A DNA stretch of 64,000 nucleotides from Plutella xylostella. Lineage: Eukaryota > Arthropoda > Insecta > Lepidoptera > Plutellidae. The DNA is taken from contig NC_064012.1 in the NCBI RefSeq assembly GCF_932276165.1, positions 9,927,501 to 9,991,500 on the forward strand, in the 5' to 3' direction. Positions 1-15,000 of the stretch are shown here, piece after piece (position 1 is the stretch's first letter; each line of letters starts with the position of its first letter). Below the pieces are notes generated by a model. That model was not told the DNA's origin and ran no database searches. It saw only the letters and a list, made by a program, of their open reading frames with translations. Both the position numbers and the translations under genes were made by a program.

Positions 1-3000
1 AGAGTGTACTTAGTACAATTAATTTGATATGAGTACTTACTAAGCTTTGACCCTCGCGAAGTCGGATAGGGTTGGACCAAGTAATAGTGATGTCATCGCT
101 GACTAAAGCCACGTCTATACCAGGCTCCGACTCTTCGTCGTAGCCGCCACTGTTGAACCGCTGGGTCAGTGATAAGTTACCACCGTAAGATAGCACTCGG
201 TTTCCTAAAATTGAAATGTTAATTGAAATTCCACAATCGGATGCAATACGGCTTCATTCGCATTTCCGAGTAAGTATCTTAAATTTTAATTAAACTACAT
301 ATTCCTCAATTTGTACGAATATAACAGTTTATATTTGTTTATGATTGAATGTTTCGTTTCATTTGTGGCAAGTAAATACTGAGTAGGTTCTTTACGAAGA
401 TATTAGGAAGTCGTAAATTAACCTAGGGTATGATTTTCGCTCGGGGTCGTACTTAGCACAAATACTTTCCCTCAATATAAAACAAACTTGTGCTACGGAT
501 TATTAGATGTTTTTTTTCTTGTCTACTTTGAGAAAGCATCTTTAAATTATTTTGTACCATAAAAAATTTTTTAAACAAGTTTACGAACTAATATTACTGA
601 CCTGGGAAGACGGGCAAAGACCAGTACAACTCCTCGTTCGGGGGGTAGGTGAAGACGTACATAAGCTCGCTCTCATTGGCTGCCGGGACGAACTCGCTAT
701 GCACTACGCTGTCAGCGGCAAAGTTCGTGATTGCATAACCGCCGTAGTTTTCACCGAATATCGGAGCGGGCATCGGGACTCTGGTGTAGTGGACACCCTA
801 AAGACAGAATATTGGTTGCAGTTGGTTAAGTTATCATGCACCTTCATATTTCATGCAGCACAATTTTGGGTTTCTTCTTCAATTTCAATCTGTAACAGCT
901 AGTGCATTATAGACAGAGGGCTTCTTTAAATAAAAAAAATATTTTAATCGTACGACACACACAAATGAACTCTATAACATTATCATAAACTCCTTACCTC
1001 ATGACAGTCCTTGGTGGCTCCAGAGCAGTAGCAAGGGATGCATCCGTCAGGGTTGCTGGCATCCAATCCGAAGGTACCAGGCCTGCATCGGTCACAGGAG
1101 TCGCCCTCAACATTCTGCTTGCAGATACACCGGCCTTGTTCGCATGGTCGGTCAGTGCCGCGAGGATCGCAACTACAGAAATCAAAGTTAATTTTATGAT
1201 ATTAATCTCACAAAATGCTTGCATCTGCCATGCACCACAAGTAACAATTATCGCTATTGACTTAAATCGTCGTAATGCGTAGTACAGCGGGAAATAATGA
1301 CCATTATAATGGTATCACTTGAACTAAACCTTCACGGGACTTATTATATAACAGATTTATTGTGTTCCTCTTTACGATATCAGTCTTCTATGGCATCAAA
1401 TCGGATAACTTGATATTTACACAACGATACTTACTTGCAATTTACATTTGGTTCGGGGTAAGAGGGAACGCATTTGTCGTAACGGTCTCTTTCGTATCCT
1501 GGTTTACAGTTCTCACAGTTATCTCCGTCAGTGTTGTCCGCGCAATCCTATAGTTAAAATACACCATTTAGTTTCTATACATTAGTTTCAGCTTATGCAA
1601 TTTTAACAATATTTTATAGCTAGATAAAGGTTTTTAGCCACTACTTGTGTGAACCAAATAAACTTACGTAGCACACTCCAGATTCAGGGTCACACATGTC
1701 AGATCGTCCATTGCATTCGCAGGTTCGGCACAGGCCCAAATAGAGACCTCCGGGGCTCCTGTTAGAAGACCAAAAATAATTAGTTCAATGTCGACGAAGT
1801 AACAAGTACCAAATACTTTTCTATAATTTAAATAACAAAGTTGTAAGTGACAAACGAATTGGTAGTAGAACTTTTTCATTGCTCGCGAGTGTAGTTTATT
1901 TTGAATATTGCACTCAGACGGCATTTACCTTGTGTAACCAGGAGCACAGTCCTCACAAGAAGTTCCGAGGTAGCCTGCAGGACAGACACACTCCTCAACG
2001 TGGAGGGCCTGGGGTCCATTGCCGCCGTACTCCGCAGTATCAATACTGGCGCTAACCAACGAGGCCAGTTCAGTGTTGGCCGTGTATGTCGCCTTGATCA
2101 AAATAGTCTTTACATCAGCCAAAGCCAAAAGCAGACTTTCTCGCTGCACTTCCTTTCCATCAGACCTGAAAGGAACAAGTTTGTTTAAAACTCAATTTTC
2201 ATCACAATGCTGCAGAAGCCGGACAAAAAATAATATAAATATGAAGCCTTTACAGGATCTTATTATGTTTATTCCGCTGCCGCAGGCGACTCCGTTGTGC
2301 GCCTGGCTGAGGTTTCATTATTCTGTACCAAGAATTGCCGGACCACACAGAAAAGGGAATTTTTAAATTCTTACCAGCTTCTGCTTCGCATTTTATAAAG
2401 TGCAGTATTGCGTTAAGTAGGTACCTACCAATGCAATGCAATAACGTTTATATTTTGCAATTTTTATCATCTGATAAACTTATAAAGCTTGAACAGCGTG
2501 CCCTAGCTAAGTGCTTTTCTAATGTAAGTACCTAAGTAGAGAAATCATGACTTAGTAAAATAAGCTCATTGTTCCTACTAAGTCACGTGGCCAGCAACTC
2601 TAGTCACGTTGAATTTGAAAGGTTCTATAGTCACTCACCTTAAAGAAAAATAACTCGAGTAAAATTGGTTAGCGTAAGATCGCATAGAAAACAAGAAACA
2701 AGTCGAAATTAAACTAAAGAAAAAGTTTAATTAATTATTTTTACCTTTGCCATCCCTTTTCTAAGAATTGAACGGTCCCGTTTATTACTCCATTGCTCGA
2801 AGGCGTGAAATGTCCGAAGTAGTGGAATGTAAGTCGGTTATCCTGAAGATTTAATAAAAACATTGTAATCAGAAGCTCTTTATTAACATTGGATTTCATA
2901 AAAATAACCTTTTTAAGTAGGTATTATAATATATAGATCTTTTTCGAAACTGGTGTTAGTTCCAATAATAATATTATTTTATTTAAAAAGCCTCATCTTA

Positions 3001-6000
3001 ATTTATTTTCGTCATAAAATACTGGGCTAAATGGAAGTCACTGTTATTATAATACCCCATAATATTATTTAAATAAATAAGGGAACAACTACAACGAATA
3101 CAACTTACGCTTATCAGTTGAACATCAGCTGCATTGTTCCTTGTCTGACTGCCGGGGGATGGAACATGGCGCAACGTGTATCTCAAGAAACCTCCGTATG
3201 ATGTCACTTTATCTCCAGCAAAGCTAAAAATACATAAATATTCGTAAAATATATATTTTTCAATAAAATATGAAACGCATATATATTTAAGCCTCGAGCC
3301 AACATCTTACCTGATTGGAAGACTCCAGTAGTAAATAGTAGGACGCGATCTGTCAAAGGTGCCCAAAGCAATTTCTCCCCTCGTGAATATTGGTACCAAG
3401 TCCGTTTCAACTGGCGCGTTGTATCTCAGTGAACCAGCTGGTCCAACCGGAGTGCTGTTGTAGACCTTCACTTGACTGACGATGTCCGGGACGTTGAACA
3501 TAACTGTAGAGGTCTTGCGGCGGAGACCACTGCTGCGACATTCTTGAGTGACGCCAGAACAGAAGCACTGGGCACATCCATGTCTAAAAGTAAACAATAA
3601 AATATAAAAACTCGCAACGACATTCAGTTAAAAACTAATTGAGCTGATTTATCTTGGTGCAACAAACCTGAAGTCCTCGGATAGATAGAAAGAGAACTCA
3701 TTGCACTGGTCACAGTATTGTCCCCTGACGTTTTCCTTACATTCGCACTGATCGGGCAGACGGAATCTGAGAGTGCCGACGGGATTGCAGTTGTCAGTTG
3801 GACGAGGTTTGCACGAGTCTCCAGGTATAAGCGGATTGCCGATGTAATCAGGGGAGCATACTTCGCAATTGGCTCCCTCGTAGCTGCAATTGTAAACTCC
3901 GTGAAAACATATTGAAAGGGTTTTATAAACGTTTTAATCAACTGGATTTTTAACTCCTTACCCGGTCATACAATCACAGACTACTCCGTTAGGTCCAAGC
4001 GAACAGGTTCTGGCGAAGTTGTTTTCTCGGTTGGTAAGAGGGCACGGGCAAGGTCTGCAGCCTGTTTGAGGGTCTCCATAAGTGCCTGGTTCACATGGCC
4101 TTTCTTCTTTGACACAGTTTCCTAGCCAAGGTCCAGACCTTTGACGTTGGTGACCAGCGGCGCATTTCTATAAAATATGACGTAACATTTTAAGACCAAA
4201 AACTTTGGATAGTTAGAATATACAACCACAAACATTGGGCATTTCGATTCCATACCTGACAAGACAGGCCTTCATATCCTGGTGGACATTGGCACTCCTC
4301 AACTAAAGTAGCGGCACCAAGACCAACATTGATAAGCTGGGCAGATTCCATGGTGAAGTCGGTGATGTTGGCTCCAGCTCCATTTAAGTCACTTCGCAGT
4401 AGGATTGTTTCTACATTGTCCAAGCTAAAATAAAAGATAACCATTAAAATACGACAAAACTTAGGGATTACCAGTTGCCGATGTAAGTAGGTACTTAGTA
4501 AAATTTGTTGATCTCGTATCGTTTTCGTTAAGTAGAAGGTTAAAAAGGCTTTACTTACGCCATCATTATATCTTCTCTGGTGGCAGGGGCAAGGCTACGG
4601 CTTCGAGGGTCTGCCTTCATCCAGTTGGTTGGGACTAATCTTGCATTGATATTCCTGTCCCTTTCGTTCCGTTGAGGATGGTAGTGAAGAATGGTCTCAT
4701 GTTTACCCTGTGGCAATGATTTATTATTAAATTTTGTAGAAACTATTTTCATTACGTCCTGAAGTAAGTATTATTATTTGAACATTTTGCACATACCTTG
4801 ATAATGATATCCGGAACGTTGTCATCATAACCAAAACGCTTTGAGTGAGGCTGTAGTCGGTACTTGATGTAACCGCCATAGGATGTTAACTGATTGCCGT
4901 TGTAAGACTCCGGTAGAGTGATGTAGGGATGAGCCTGGCTACTAGCATATGTTTCCAATTTAGTTACCTAAAACAATAATGATTTTAATAGCTTGTTTTC
5001 CATGAAATCAGACACAATCGAAATTAAATTCTGTCTTGAAATGAGCTGATCTAAATTGAGAAGTGATGAAGGTGGCATTTTACTTACAGCTGCTCCATTG
5101 CGAAGAGGCTGGTACCAGTATAATTCTGTGATGGGCTGCGAGTCAATACTGATTTCTCCACTGGAGCTGGCCTTGACTCCTGTAAGTCTGGTTCCACCTT
5201 CTCCCAAAGGTGTCGGCATGTTGTAAGTGAAGAGATCAGCACTCTTACACTGGGTGGACTCGCCGAAACAGAAGCAACGGACACACTCTCTTGCCGAGTT
5301 AGCTTCACTAAAAGTTTAAGAAGAGTTTTTTTGTCTATAAAATTGGTAACACACAGCAGTTTATTGCAGAGAAATCATTCTATTTATGCTCATCTCTGCC
5401 TACTTCGGTATCGCAAAGGATTACAAATATTACAATAGTAAAATCTGTCTGCAATACAGACTCAAAAAGTGTATGTAGAGAAAAGACAGTAGATGATTTA
5501 CCTGTTGAAATAACCACTGGGGCACACACTAGTTCTGTTGACAAAGACGATAGAGTCGGGAGCAGCGAAAGCAGTTCCTTTGTTGTTTATTGCTTCACAT
5601 GAGTACGCACCGCTGTCTTCAGGCTGGAATTGTTACAACCACATAAAAACAATGCCACTAATTGGTATTAAGGTAATAATATTATTAAGACGTTAGTACA
5701 ATAATAACAATATTATGATCTATGTTTAAACTATTGATACCTGAATGTTGGGACAAGTGAGCGTGCCAACCCCGTCGATGCTTGTGGATCGGCACTTGGT
5801 AGGCACATGGCCCCAGTTAAGACGCCAAGAGATGAGAGGGGTCGGAACTCCGACAGCCGCACAAGTGAGGGTCAGCGTGTCACCAGGTTGAAGCCGAACA
5901 TTTTGAGGTAGTGGCGGCTTCCTGATCGATACCTTTGCTGTAATGACGAAGCAGACATGAACATACATGGAAATGACAGAAAATAAAATAAAATGGATTT

Positions 6001-9000
6001 TATTTACACACAAAATTATAATGTCGCTTACTGCTAAAATCTCTTCCAGTCAACGGAAAGTAGAGAGAGTTAAAGGGTAATAGCTACAGACATTATATAG
6101 TAACTCACCACATCCAAGCTCATCAGAGTTGTCGAAGCAATCGTTGTGGCCATCGCAGTGGAAACTCTTCGGGATGCACTGGTTGTCAGTTCGGCAGGAG
6201 AACTCAATAGGCAAGCAGACCTCGCCAGGGTTGGAGACCCCACAGTTCTCTTCATCAGAACCGTCACCGCAGTCGTCTTCGGAATCGCAGAGCCAAGTCT
6301 TGAGGACACAACGCCGGTTGCGGCATTGGTATTGGTTCGGTTCACAGAAACCTCCTTGTTCTGTGAAATAGGATTCAGTTATGATGACGATTTATAGATT
6401 TAGTTAGTGAATCCTGCTAGATGTTGCAATGGTAATGAAATATAAGCTGCTCAATCAATACAATTTTAAAAATCGTGAATACTTGTAATATTTGTACAAT
6501 AAAGAGTTAAATAAATAAATAAATACTTAAAACTTGAGGGGTAGGTATTATAGCGGGTTATAGCGGGTTATAGCGGGTTATATAATAGAGTTTAGTTCGT
6601 CATAATGTAAGTGTACTTACGGCACTCATCTTCGTCCGCTCCATCAGTACAATCCCTCTTGCCATCACAAACGGCTGACTTCGGAATGCACTGTCCATTG
6701 CCACAGGTAGCCTCGTTTGGTTTGCACGCAAAGAATGGAGGTGGCCTTGGAGTTGATGCTAAAAATAATACATTGATATTAAAGTTAGAAATCTAAATAA
6801 GAATACATTTAAAACTAATAGCTTTGTGCACTTTATATTTATAAGTAAATATTAAATTTTATAATTATGTAAGTAGATGTACTACTTTCAAATCATGAGC
6901 TATAGAACGTTCACTACTGAACATAGGCCTCCAATAATATTTTCACCTACTATGATCGGAGGCGGCCCGCATTCAGTGCTTCGAGTCCAATTATTATTGT
7001 CTACATATCGGTACCCGGGGCGTCACTGACTCTCACACTCAAATCGATGAACGAGAATTATTATACAGCAAGATAGAATAGTGGTTAGCGCAGCGATCCG
7101 AAACTCAGAACAACAAATTAATACATATTAACAAAGATTGCATGACAATTCTTGTTAGTTTGTTCGTCGATTTAGAGTAATCCCCCTCGTCTCTTTCAAA
7201 TATTTCAAATATTTGTAAGAAATATTTCGTTTTCACAAAGTTAAAGGTTAACGGAAATTAAGAAAGAATAAGAAAAGTTATGAAGAAAATTACTTACTTT
7301 TGGTGTCAACTGTGAGAACTACCTTCAACTCTGAGCCAGGGTATCCTAAGAATTTTGTGGCTTGGCAAACGTACGTTCCACTGTCGGATGCCTGAAAAAT
7401 TATTAAAATAATGAATATAAAAAAATAAGAGTGAATAAGAGTGATCACTATCTTTACTAATGAAAGTAATACCTATTTAATGTTTAAATAATTAGTCTTG
7501 CATATCAATCATAACATGAAAAAAAGGCAATCCATACACACTTAATTTAAAAAAGCCTATATGTACCTACCTACCTATGTATATAAAAAACACACATTTT
7601 AAGTATTAATTGAAATCACTGACAAAGTTTGTTTCAATAAAGTTATTTGTTGAAGGAGAGTTTCAAAGAAGATAAATAATAATTATGTTGTATGTTCCTG
7701 TTTAGTAGGCCTGCCAATACCATGAATCGCTTTTACCTCTTAAAAATATTAGTAGGTAGCATCTAGAAGCATAGTAAAAACGCATTTAACACCTACACAA
7801 TTTTAAATAAATTCGCTGCACTAATATTTCAAAGCATAAATTGAAGTTCATTCTACAATATTCCTAGAATGTGGACACTATCAACGAAGTTGTTACATAA
7901 ACAAACAAATCTCCGGAGCGCCGCCTTTGTATCGGCAGTGCAGATTAAATTTACTGAGAGTATGCAGCAAAATGAAGCTTACACAGCTGTACTGAGGCTG
8001 TACTATAGTCATAGTCTATGACTTGTTTGAGCAATAGCTCGCTGCGAGTCCAAAGGGCTTCGGTAAACCGGGATATTAGCAAGAAGACAGGAACTACAAA
8101 CTTTGGCGAGATCGTGGTCTCAACTACAACAATACCATTAGATTCTACGAATTGTCTGTGCAATGTCGGACTTGTCATGAGTATAACAATCTCAAAGTAA
8201 ATTAACCAGTAGATACCGTAGATACATACCCAGGATTCGAATAGACATCATTTAATTTAAAATGATTTTTTTTTATTTTTATAAATCGGAACACTTAGGT
8301 ACTTTCGTCCTATACCGCATGATGTATTCAGCATGTTAATCAACATTCACAAAAATGTAAATCTTTATGTTTCATCAAGATTTACGAAGTGTTGTATAGT
8401 AACAGCCTGTATCATAAATAAAAATTAAAGAAATGACTTACAGAAACCCTGAACATCTCGAGTCGCCCATTCCTGTCCGTGGATCCAGGTTTGAGCGGCC
8501 TGCCTCCCTCCCTGATCCACCTCACTGGCGCCCTCTGTGGCCCCTCGTCGCGGCATTGGAACACCACATCGCCACCTACAGTAATCCCCAAACATTAACG
8601 TCTGGAAAACACGCCGCATTTCCCGCATGCTCAGTGCATATGAATTCTGAGTTTTGTTGCAGTCGAAAATTAAATAACGTGATATTAAACTATGTAGGTA
8701 CAGTTAAAATGTTCAAAATGCGTTTGTGGTACTGATTAAATGCATACGTTAATTTTGAAATAAATGTATAACCCAGAATTTGTATTGCTAGGCCTCTATC
8801 GATCGTCTGTCAATAGTTGAAAGACGATAGCATCGGTAGTTACGATACATCGATACTACTTAATTAAGTAATAAAAATTACTTTTAATATGGAATATGGA
8901 CGCTGGTAGGATACTATTCATAGTATTGCTATTTAATTATGCTATTGCAGTAGACGAGATAATATAGGTAGGGACTTTCGATGATGTCGTAGATCTACAT

Positions 9001-12000
9001 ATAATAGCAAAACTATATAGATTTTCCGTTAAAATTACCGACATACATAATAATACCTTCATCTAAATGTTTTATCACAATTGAAGACCTGCAAAGTTGC
9101 AAACTATCAACAAAAATACGACAATTACCCCAGCCACTACTTCCAAGTTATTTAAATTGTAATGCAAAAGGCACTACACAATTTAAGTAATATGAAAACC
9201 GTATAAAACGTTTTAAACTTTATTCTGCAGAAATGGAAATAAATTACAGAGAGCTTGTGAGTTTTCAGTTGTACCTAGTTTCAAAACAATTTTTATCATA
9301 ACTTCCTAGAGTGGCATCTACTTTGTTCGTATAACTCTTTATTATAGCGGAGTAATGCTGCAATTAATTAAGTCATGACTTTATGAGTTAAAGCCATGAT
9401 AACTATTAACGACGCGCCTTATTTTGAGGCACGTTTAAGAAGAAATGTACCTATGTCACTTGTCAAGTTTTGCTTATGAACAATAAAACGCCTTTAGATT
9501 TATAGCTGTATATTAATTCCCTAAATCCTCGATAAAGCTATCAGCAGCCTCAGTAAAAGAGTGAAAGCAGGCTACAGAATGTGGAGTCGACGTCACAAGA
9601 TGATCCTCGACGTCGACACAGCCCGCAAGCCGTAAGCGAACAATCCCAACAAACAAAAAATACTCTCATAGTGGCTTATAATGCCAAAAATAATTTACTT
9701 ATAAAAGCCGTATTATCGCTAATAAGCGTGCATTTGGGCACAAATTACAAGGACAATAACCTCAAAGCCCTCTTATAATTGTTTTATTGTTAGCTTATTT
9801 TTCTTATACGTGCTTTATTATAGCAAGCAACAAGAGAGTCAAACTAATAAAAGCAAAAGGATTGCTCATAGAAAGCCAATAAACTTGTAAGAGACATGTT
9901 GAAAAGCGTTAATAAAGCCAACCAACCTTATACGTGTTTTATTATGGCGAGCAACAAGGGAGTGAAACTTATAGCGGTAAGATAAATTCTATTAGATAGC
10001 TAATCAGTGTATGAGATTCTACCGTAAGTGTTTTCCTGAGTGATTTTTTACAGTTTGACAGCGTCAACAAGTATTATAAAGACAGATGACAAGAACCAAG
10101 TACTTATAATTAATTTAATTTATTTTTTAGAGAGTATATATTCTGCTCATTTATGTGAAAACTGTGTGGGAATTCAAACGTATGGTAAAATGAGGTACGA
10201 AAAGTGTAATTATAGCAACGGGCCCTTGAATTTAAGTAGTTTTACGGTAAAAATGTGATTAATTATTGAGTCATGTTTCTTTATAACGCTTTTACAAGGG
10301 TAACAGCAGTCGCACATCGTCTATAAGAAATCTATAAGATTATAAGCTCTGTAATGGCAACACTTGTTTCATAAGCTATCGCCATTTTATCTATCGTTAG
10401 GGTTCCTTTGACGCAAGTATTATGCCTACCGTAGCTATATTAATAATTAAAGATGCCACGAATATTCGGCAACTATTCGGTATTCGGCCTATTCGGCCAG
10501 TTTTTTCAGTATTCGGTATTCGGCCGAATAGTGCGTACTATTCGGGCCGAATACCGAATAGTAAATCATGTAAAAAATAATTTGTTATTTTAATCAAAAT
10601 TGTGTAAGTATTTATTTCCAAATCACAACATTTTAGTACTTAAAATTAATCTGTAGTAAGTTGTGCTGGATAAAAACGAGCATTTCAGCATTTTTGGTAG
10701 CCCAAGATTGCGCTTTTCATTGTAACCATCCTCAGAAAATATCCTCTCACTATAAACGCTACTTCCAGGTGAAGAAAGATAAGTTTTTGCAAATTTCAAA
10801 AGGTTCGGGTATTGTTTTTTGTTTGCTGACCACCATCCATCGGCCATCCGATCTAGGCGAACTATTATCAAATAAAAATTCAACTCATTTGCCACAGCAT
10901 TCTGCCTCCTTCGCTTCGCCGACTTCTTCAAAGCAGTTCCAGGAACAAAAAAAACAGGTTGTAGCGCCGAATATTCGGTATTCGGTATTCGGCCAATTCA
11001 CTATTCGTGGCAACACTATTAATAATTATTAGGTATACTTATTAGTTTTTAGGTAGTATTGCAATGGTCGTCAGAAATAAATTATACTTTACTTTATTAC
11101 TTTTTTTCTGAGTTTTTAATAATGCCGTACAAAGTAGTAAAAATATTTGAAAAGGGGAAATCAAAACTATCTGCAGTTCCAAGCAATTGGGAAATAGGAG
11201 ACCACACAATCATCATCAGAGGGCCCTTAAAACACCCTTTTGTAAACATTGAATCAGCCCTCGTATTGATTAATGCTTCTACTGATAATCACCAATATGG
11301 TGACTGAAAAAAAAACGTGATTCTCAAATATTTGTTTTATTTCATTTTCCTTCATAGATTCCCACCACGTTGAGTACATAAATATTCCGATACATTTTTA
11401 ATCTCAGACAGAATTGGCCAAAGTTGATATCCCCATGAATATCTAAATCCATCTCATTCACCTACATAAATGTATAATATCTAGTTCACTACCGCTAAGT
11501 ACTGTTACAATCTTCCTCACTGATTAGACATAGTCATGTTTACGGGACCATCTAGTGATTTGTTGGTATCAGCTTGGTAATTTTGTGGCATTATACTCGT
11601 AGCAGTAGAAGTGGTGGGTATCTTTTAATATGACCATCTAGAGAATAATACATTTTTAATAGCTATGTAAGTGAATATGGGTTGCTTTCATTCTTATCAA
11701 GATTATATAAAATGCTATGAATTGTTTGTTGGGTAGACATTATATAAAATGCTCCTATGAGGTTAAAAGTATCATAGTTACCTTATGCATTACTATTATA
11801 AGAACAATTAGCCAAATAAAAAGCTTTTATATGGCTTTTGAATATTATATGGCTTAAAAGCATTGTAAATGCTCTTACAAGTATAACACATTTTCAATCC
11901 TTATTGTAACTATGTAATTTGGACTTGTTATGGTTAACCCAACCAAATTATAAGAATAAAGGTAATATTAGCCAAATCTTCTTATGTCATGCGATTATAA

Positions 12001-15000
12001 GGAACATTGTTATAATGAAAGCTATTTTAAAACAACTAGAAGAGATTAGACCTTATACATATAATTTTATAAGAGTAGATTGTTTGTTGGGATGTAACTC
12101 GTCAAGGGCAAGCAGGAGGTCAGTGATCTCAGTAGAGGCGCGCCGAAAACGGCTGGAAACCGAAGCTGCGGAGGAAAAGGCGCGTCTAATCCTGGCCATG
12201 GAGCAAGCCGCCCTCGAACAGGCCAAACTCGACGCTATGCATCGGGCCAAGATCGACCAAGCCAAACTCAACCTCGTGCAGGCGCAGCTCGACCGACAGA
12301 TGGCTGAAGTTGAACAGGAGGCCACCCGCTCGCGTGCCGGGACCAGCGTATCATCAGCAGCGGTGAGAACGGAAGACTGGGTGTCGCAGCAACAGGCAAC
12401 TCGTCGCGCCAGCGCGGCACATGATGAGCGGCACTTAGACCACACTATCCACCACGCAGAGATACACCACCGTCCCGACATCGACATGCCCGAGGACCCG
12501 GCTACACGAGATTACGACCAACATATGAAACGAGCAGCTAACCAAGACCTGGCCATGGTAAAGTTAGCCGACGCCATACACGAACTCGCTCTTAACAACA
12601 GGAAGCAAGACTCTACTACAACAGATAGACTGATGAGTCGCATCATGACTTCTAAAGAGCTCCCGTTGTTCAAAGGTGACCCCATGGAGTGGATTAATTT
12701 CAAAAATTCATACGAAGAGTCCAGCAAGCTCTGCAACCTGTCGAACGCAGAGAACGTATGTCGTCTACGAAAATGCCTTATAGGCGAAGCGAAAGAATGC
12801 GTTGCCGCACTGTTGATGGGAAATGTATCGGCTGAAAGCATCATGGAAACATTGCAACTACGTTTTGGTCGACCAGAGATAATGATACAGAGAATCGCAT
12901 GGAAGTAATAATACAACAGGAATGCGCACTCACCAAAATGATGCAAACAAAAATAGACCTAACCAATTCACCTTAAGACTTATATTTGAAGTGAAAGAGG
13001 CCGCGAGCCGATAGAGAGGGTTACCACAGAGCCCTTCCTCTCTTTCTAACAATTGCCAGGATTTAGTTGTGTAAACTTTAGTAGATTTTGTATACGAAGA
13101 GAGCTATGCAAAAAAATATTAAATTAACTCATAGACTACTGTATATCATATCATTTTCAAAAAAAAATTTATAAGAAATCATTACAAACATGTAATTTTA
13201 ATGAAATATTTGGTATTTGTATGAATAATAATTTCTTAAAAAATATTGGTAGTTTTTCTAAATACTTTACGACAAGAGCGAAGTTGTCAAGATGACGGAT
13301 GACGTTTATACTGTTGTGAGAGACGTTATGGTTAGGGTGACCATTCATTCGTACATTTGAATCACTTTCCATTAATTAGGACCTGTTTCATTTAACTTTT
13401 TATTTTATTTTATACCTAAGTATCATAGGTATTATTGTGGCTGTTTTATCTTATAAGGCTGGTAAAGAGTTATGAGCTGTTGATTTTTTTGGTGATAGAT
13501 ATGAGTATTAAAAGATAATTTATCAAGCTTAAAACCGGCGGAAGCACTTAGGTTGAGATATTTTTTTGAAATCTTATGATTTTCATCAAATAGACTATGT
13601 AAACGGAACACCCACAGAGTAAACCCGTTTTAGGTACATAGTTGCGTTTAATGTTAACCTGTTTTGACACTTTCTTGTCAACACTACACCCAACTTAATT
13701 TTATTTACTTGTATTATATTTAGAATAAAAATCTTATTATTTACGTCAATCCTAACTCTCTAATTAAAACCAGTCCATCTTAGTAGAAATTGGGAAAAAG
13801 ACAGATTGTTGTTGCTAGTTCAAACCTTGGGAATATCTAATTGATATGGAAAAAAAAACATATCAATATTACATTGCAGTTTGCGCTGCAACAACACAAC
13901 TATACAAATTTTACCTTCACCCCATTTGTTTACTCAATTGTCATATCACCAAAATACATTCGTACCTACATTGCAATCGAATTATTCGAATAATAGGTGA
14001 CTTTGAGACCATCGACACCTATTCGCGACATGATAGATTAGAAGTGATGTCTCATGAATTACCTAAAATTATGGTCACCAAAAATAGAAAGAGATGGAGG
14101 GCTCCGTGCTGACTATCTCTGTCGGCTCGTTTTTTCGGTGCAGTGCGCATTCCTGTTGTATTATTACTTCCATGGAGAATCGTAAGTCAACTCAGAAAAC
14201 TCCCGTCACTGTCACTGTCATATCACAACGACATTGTTTCCTTTTCCATCAAAATAAGGAATTGTGTAGTCGCTACAAAGACCATAATGCAAGAAGACTA
14301 TCTAAGAAGTCCCGAACTGACAACAGCTGTCTTATCCAAACTGCCATGCGTTTTGCTTACCCGATGGGCCGACTATGCCGATGTAAACAAGACAAGATGT
14401 CAAAACATAGACGAGAAGATAGCCACTAAAGTTGGATTACGAGGCCGCACCGAGTCATTGAGAGTGAAGGGAGCTTGGGACAGCACTGAACTGATGTGTG
14501 AGACACAGATATTGGACTTCGAGATATCTAACGGAGATGCGGACCGATACAAGGTAGTAGCTCGCACTATTAATAACTCGTACCCCACGGCGATTACTCG
14601 GCTGCGAAGCGTGGAGAAGAAGATGCGCATGAACCTGGATTTCCAAGAACTGTATAGAGAGAGAATACAACATCTGTTTGACAAATGGCCAGACGATAAG
14701 TTCATGAAAACTCCAGCGACAGATGACGATGTTGAGCTCAAGAGAGCCGCCGTAACTGCGACTATAGTAAATTCTATGGCGAAAGCTAGCATCCCTGATC
14801 CGAAGCGCTTCTCATCGTGGACAAGATTTCTACGTGTAACTGCGGCGGTACTAGTATCTATAGACAAGATGAGAGGAAAAGTCGTGACAATTGATGCCAC
14901 CACGATAGAAAAAGCTGAAACATTAATAGGTACTAAGACAAGCACGACCTAGTGGGAGCAACACATGGAGAGGCGGCCAGCACAGAGAGCGAGAACCGGG

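Noticed and set aside
12053..12946. Minus-strand frames of about 144 codons opposite the gag fragment
   Set aside because: They are shadows of the plus-strand gag frame and contain no domain.
14400..14945. Minus-strand 181-codon frame
   Set aside because: Lies opposite the gag/pol remnant, with no recognisable domain; composition shadow.
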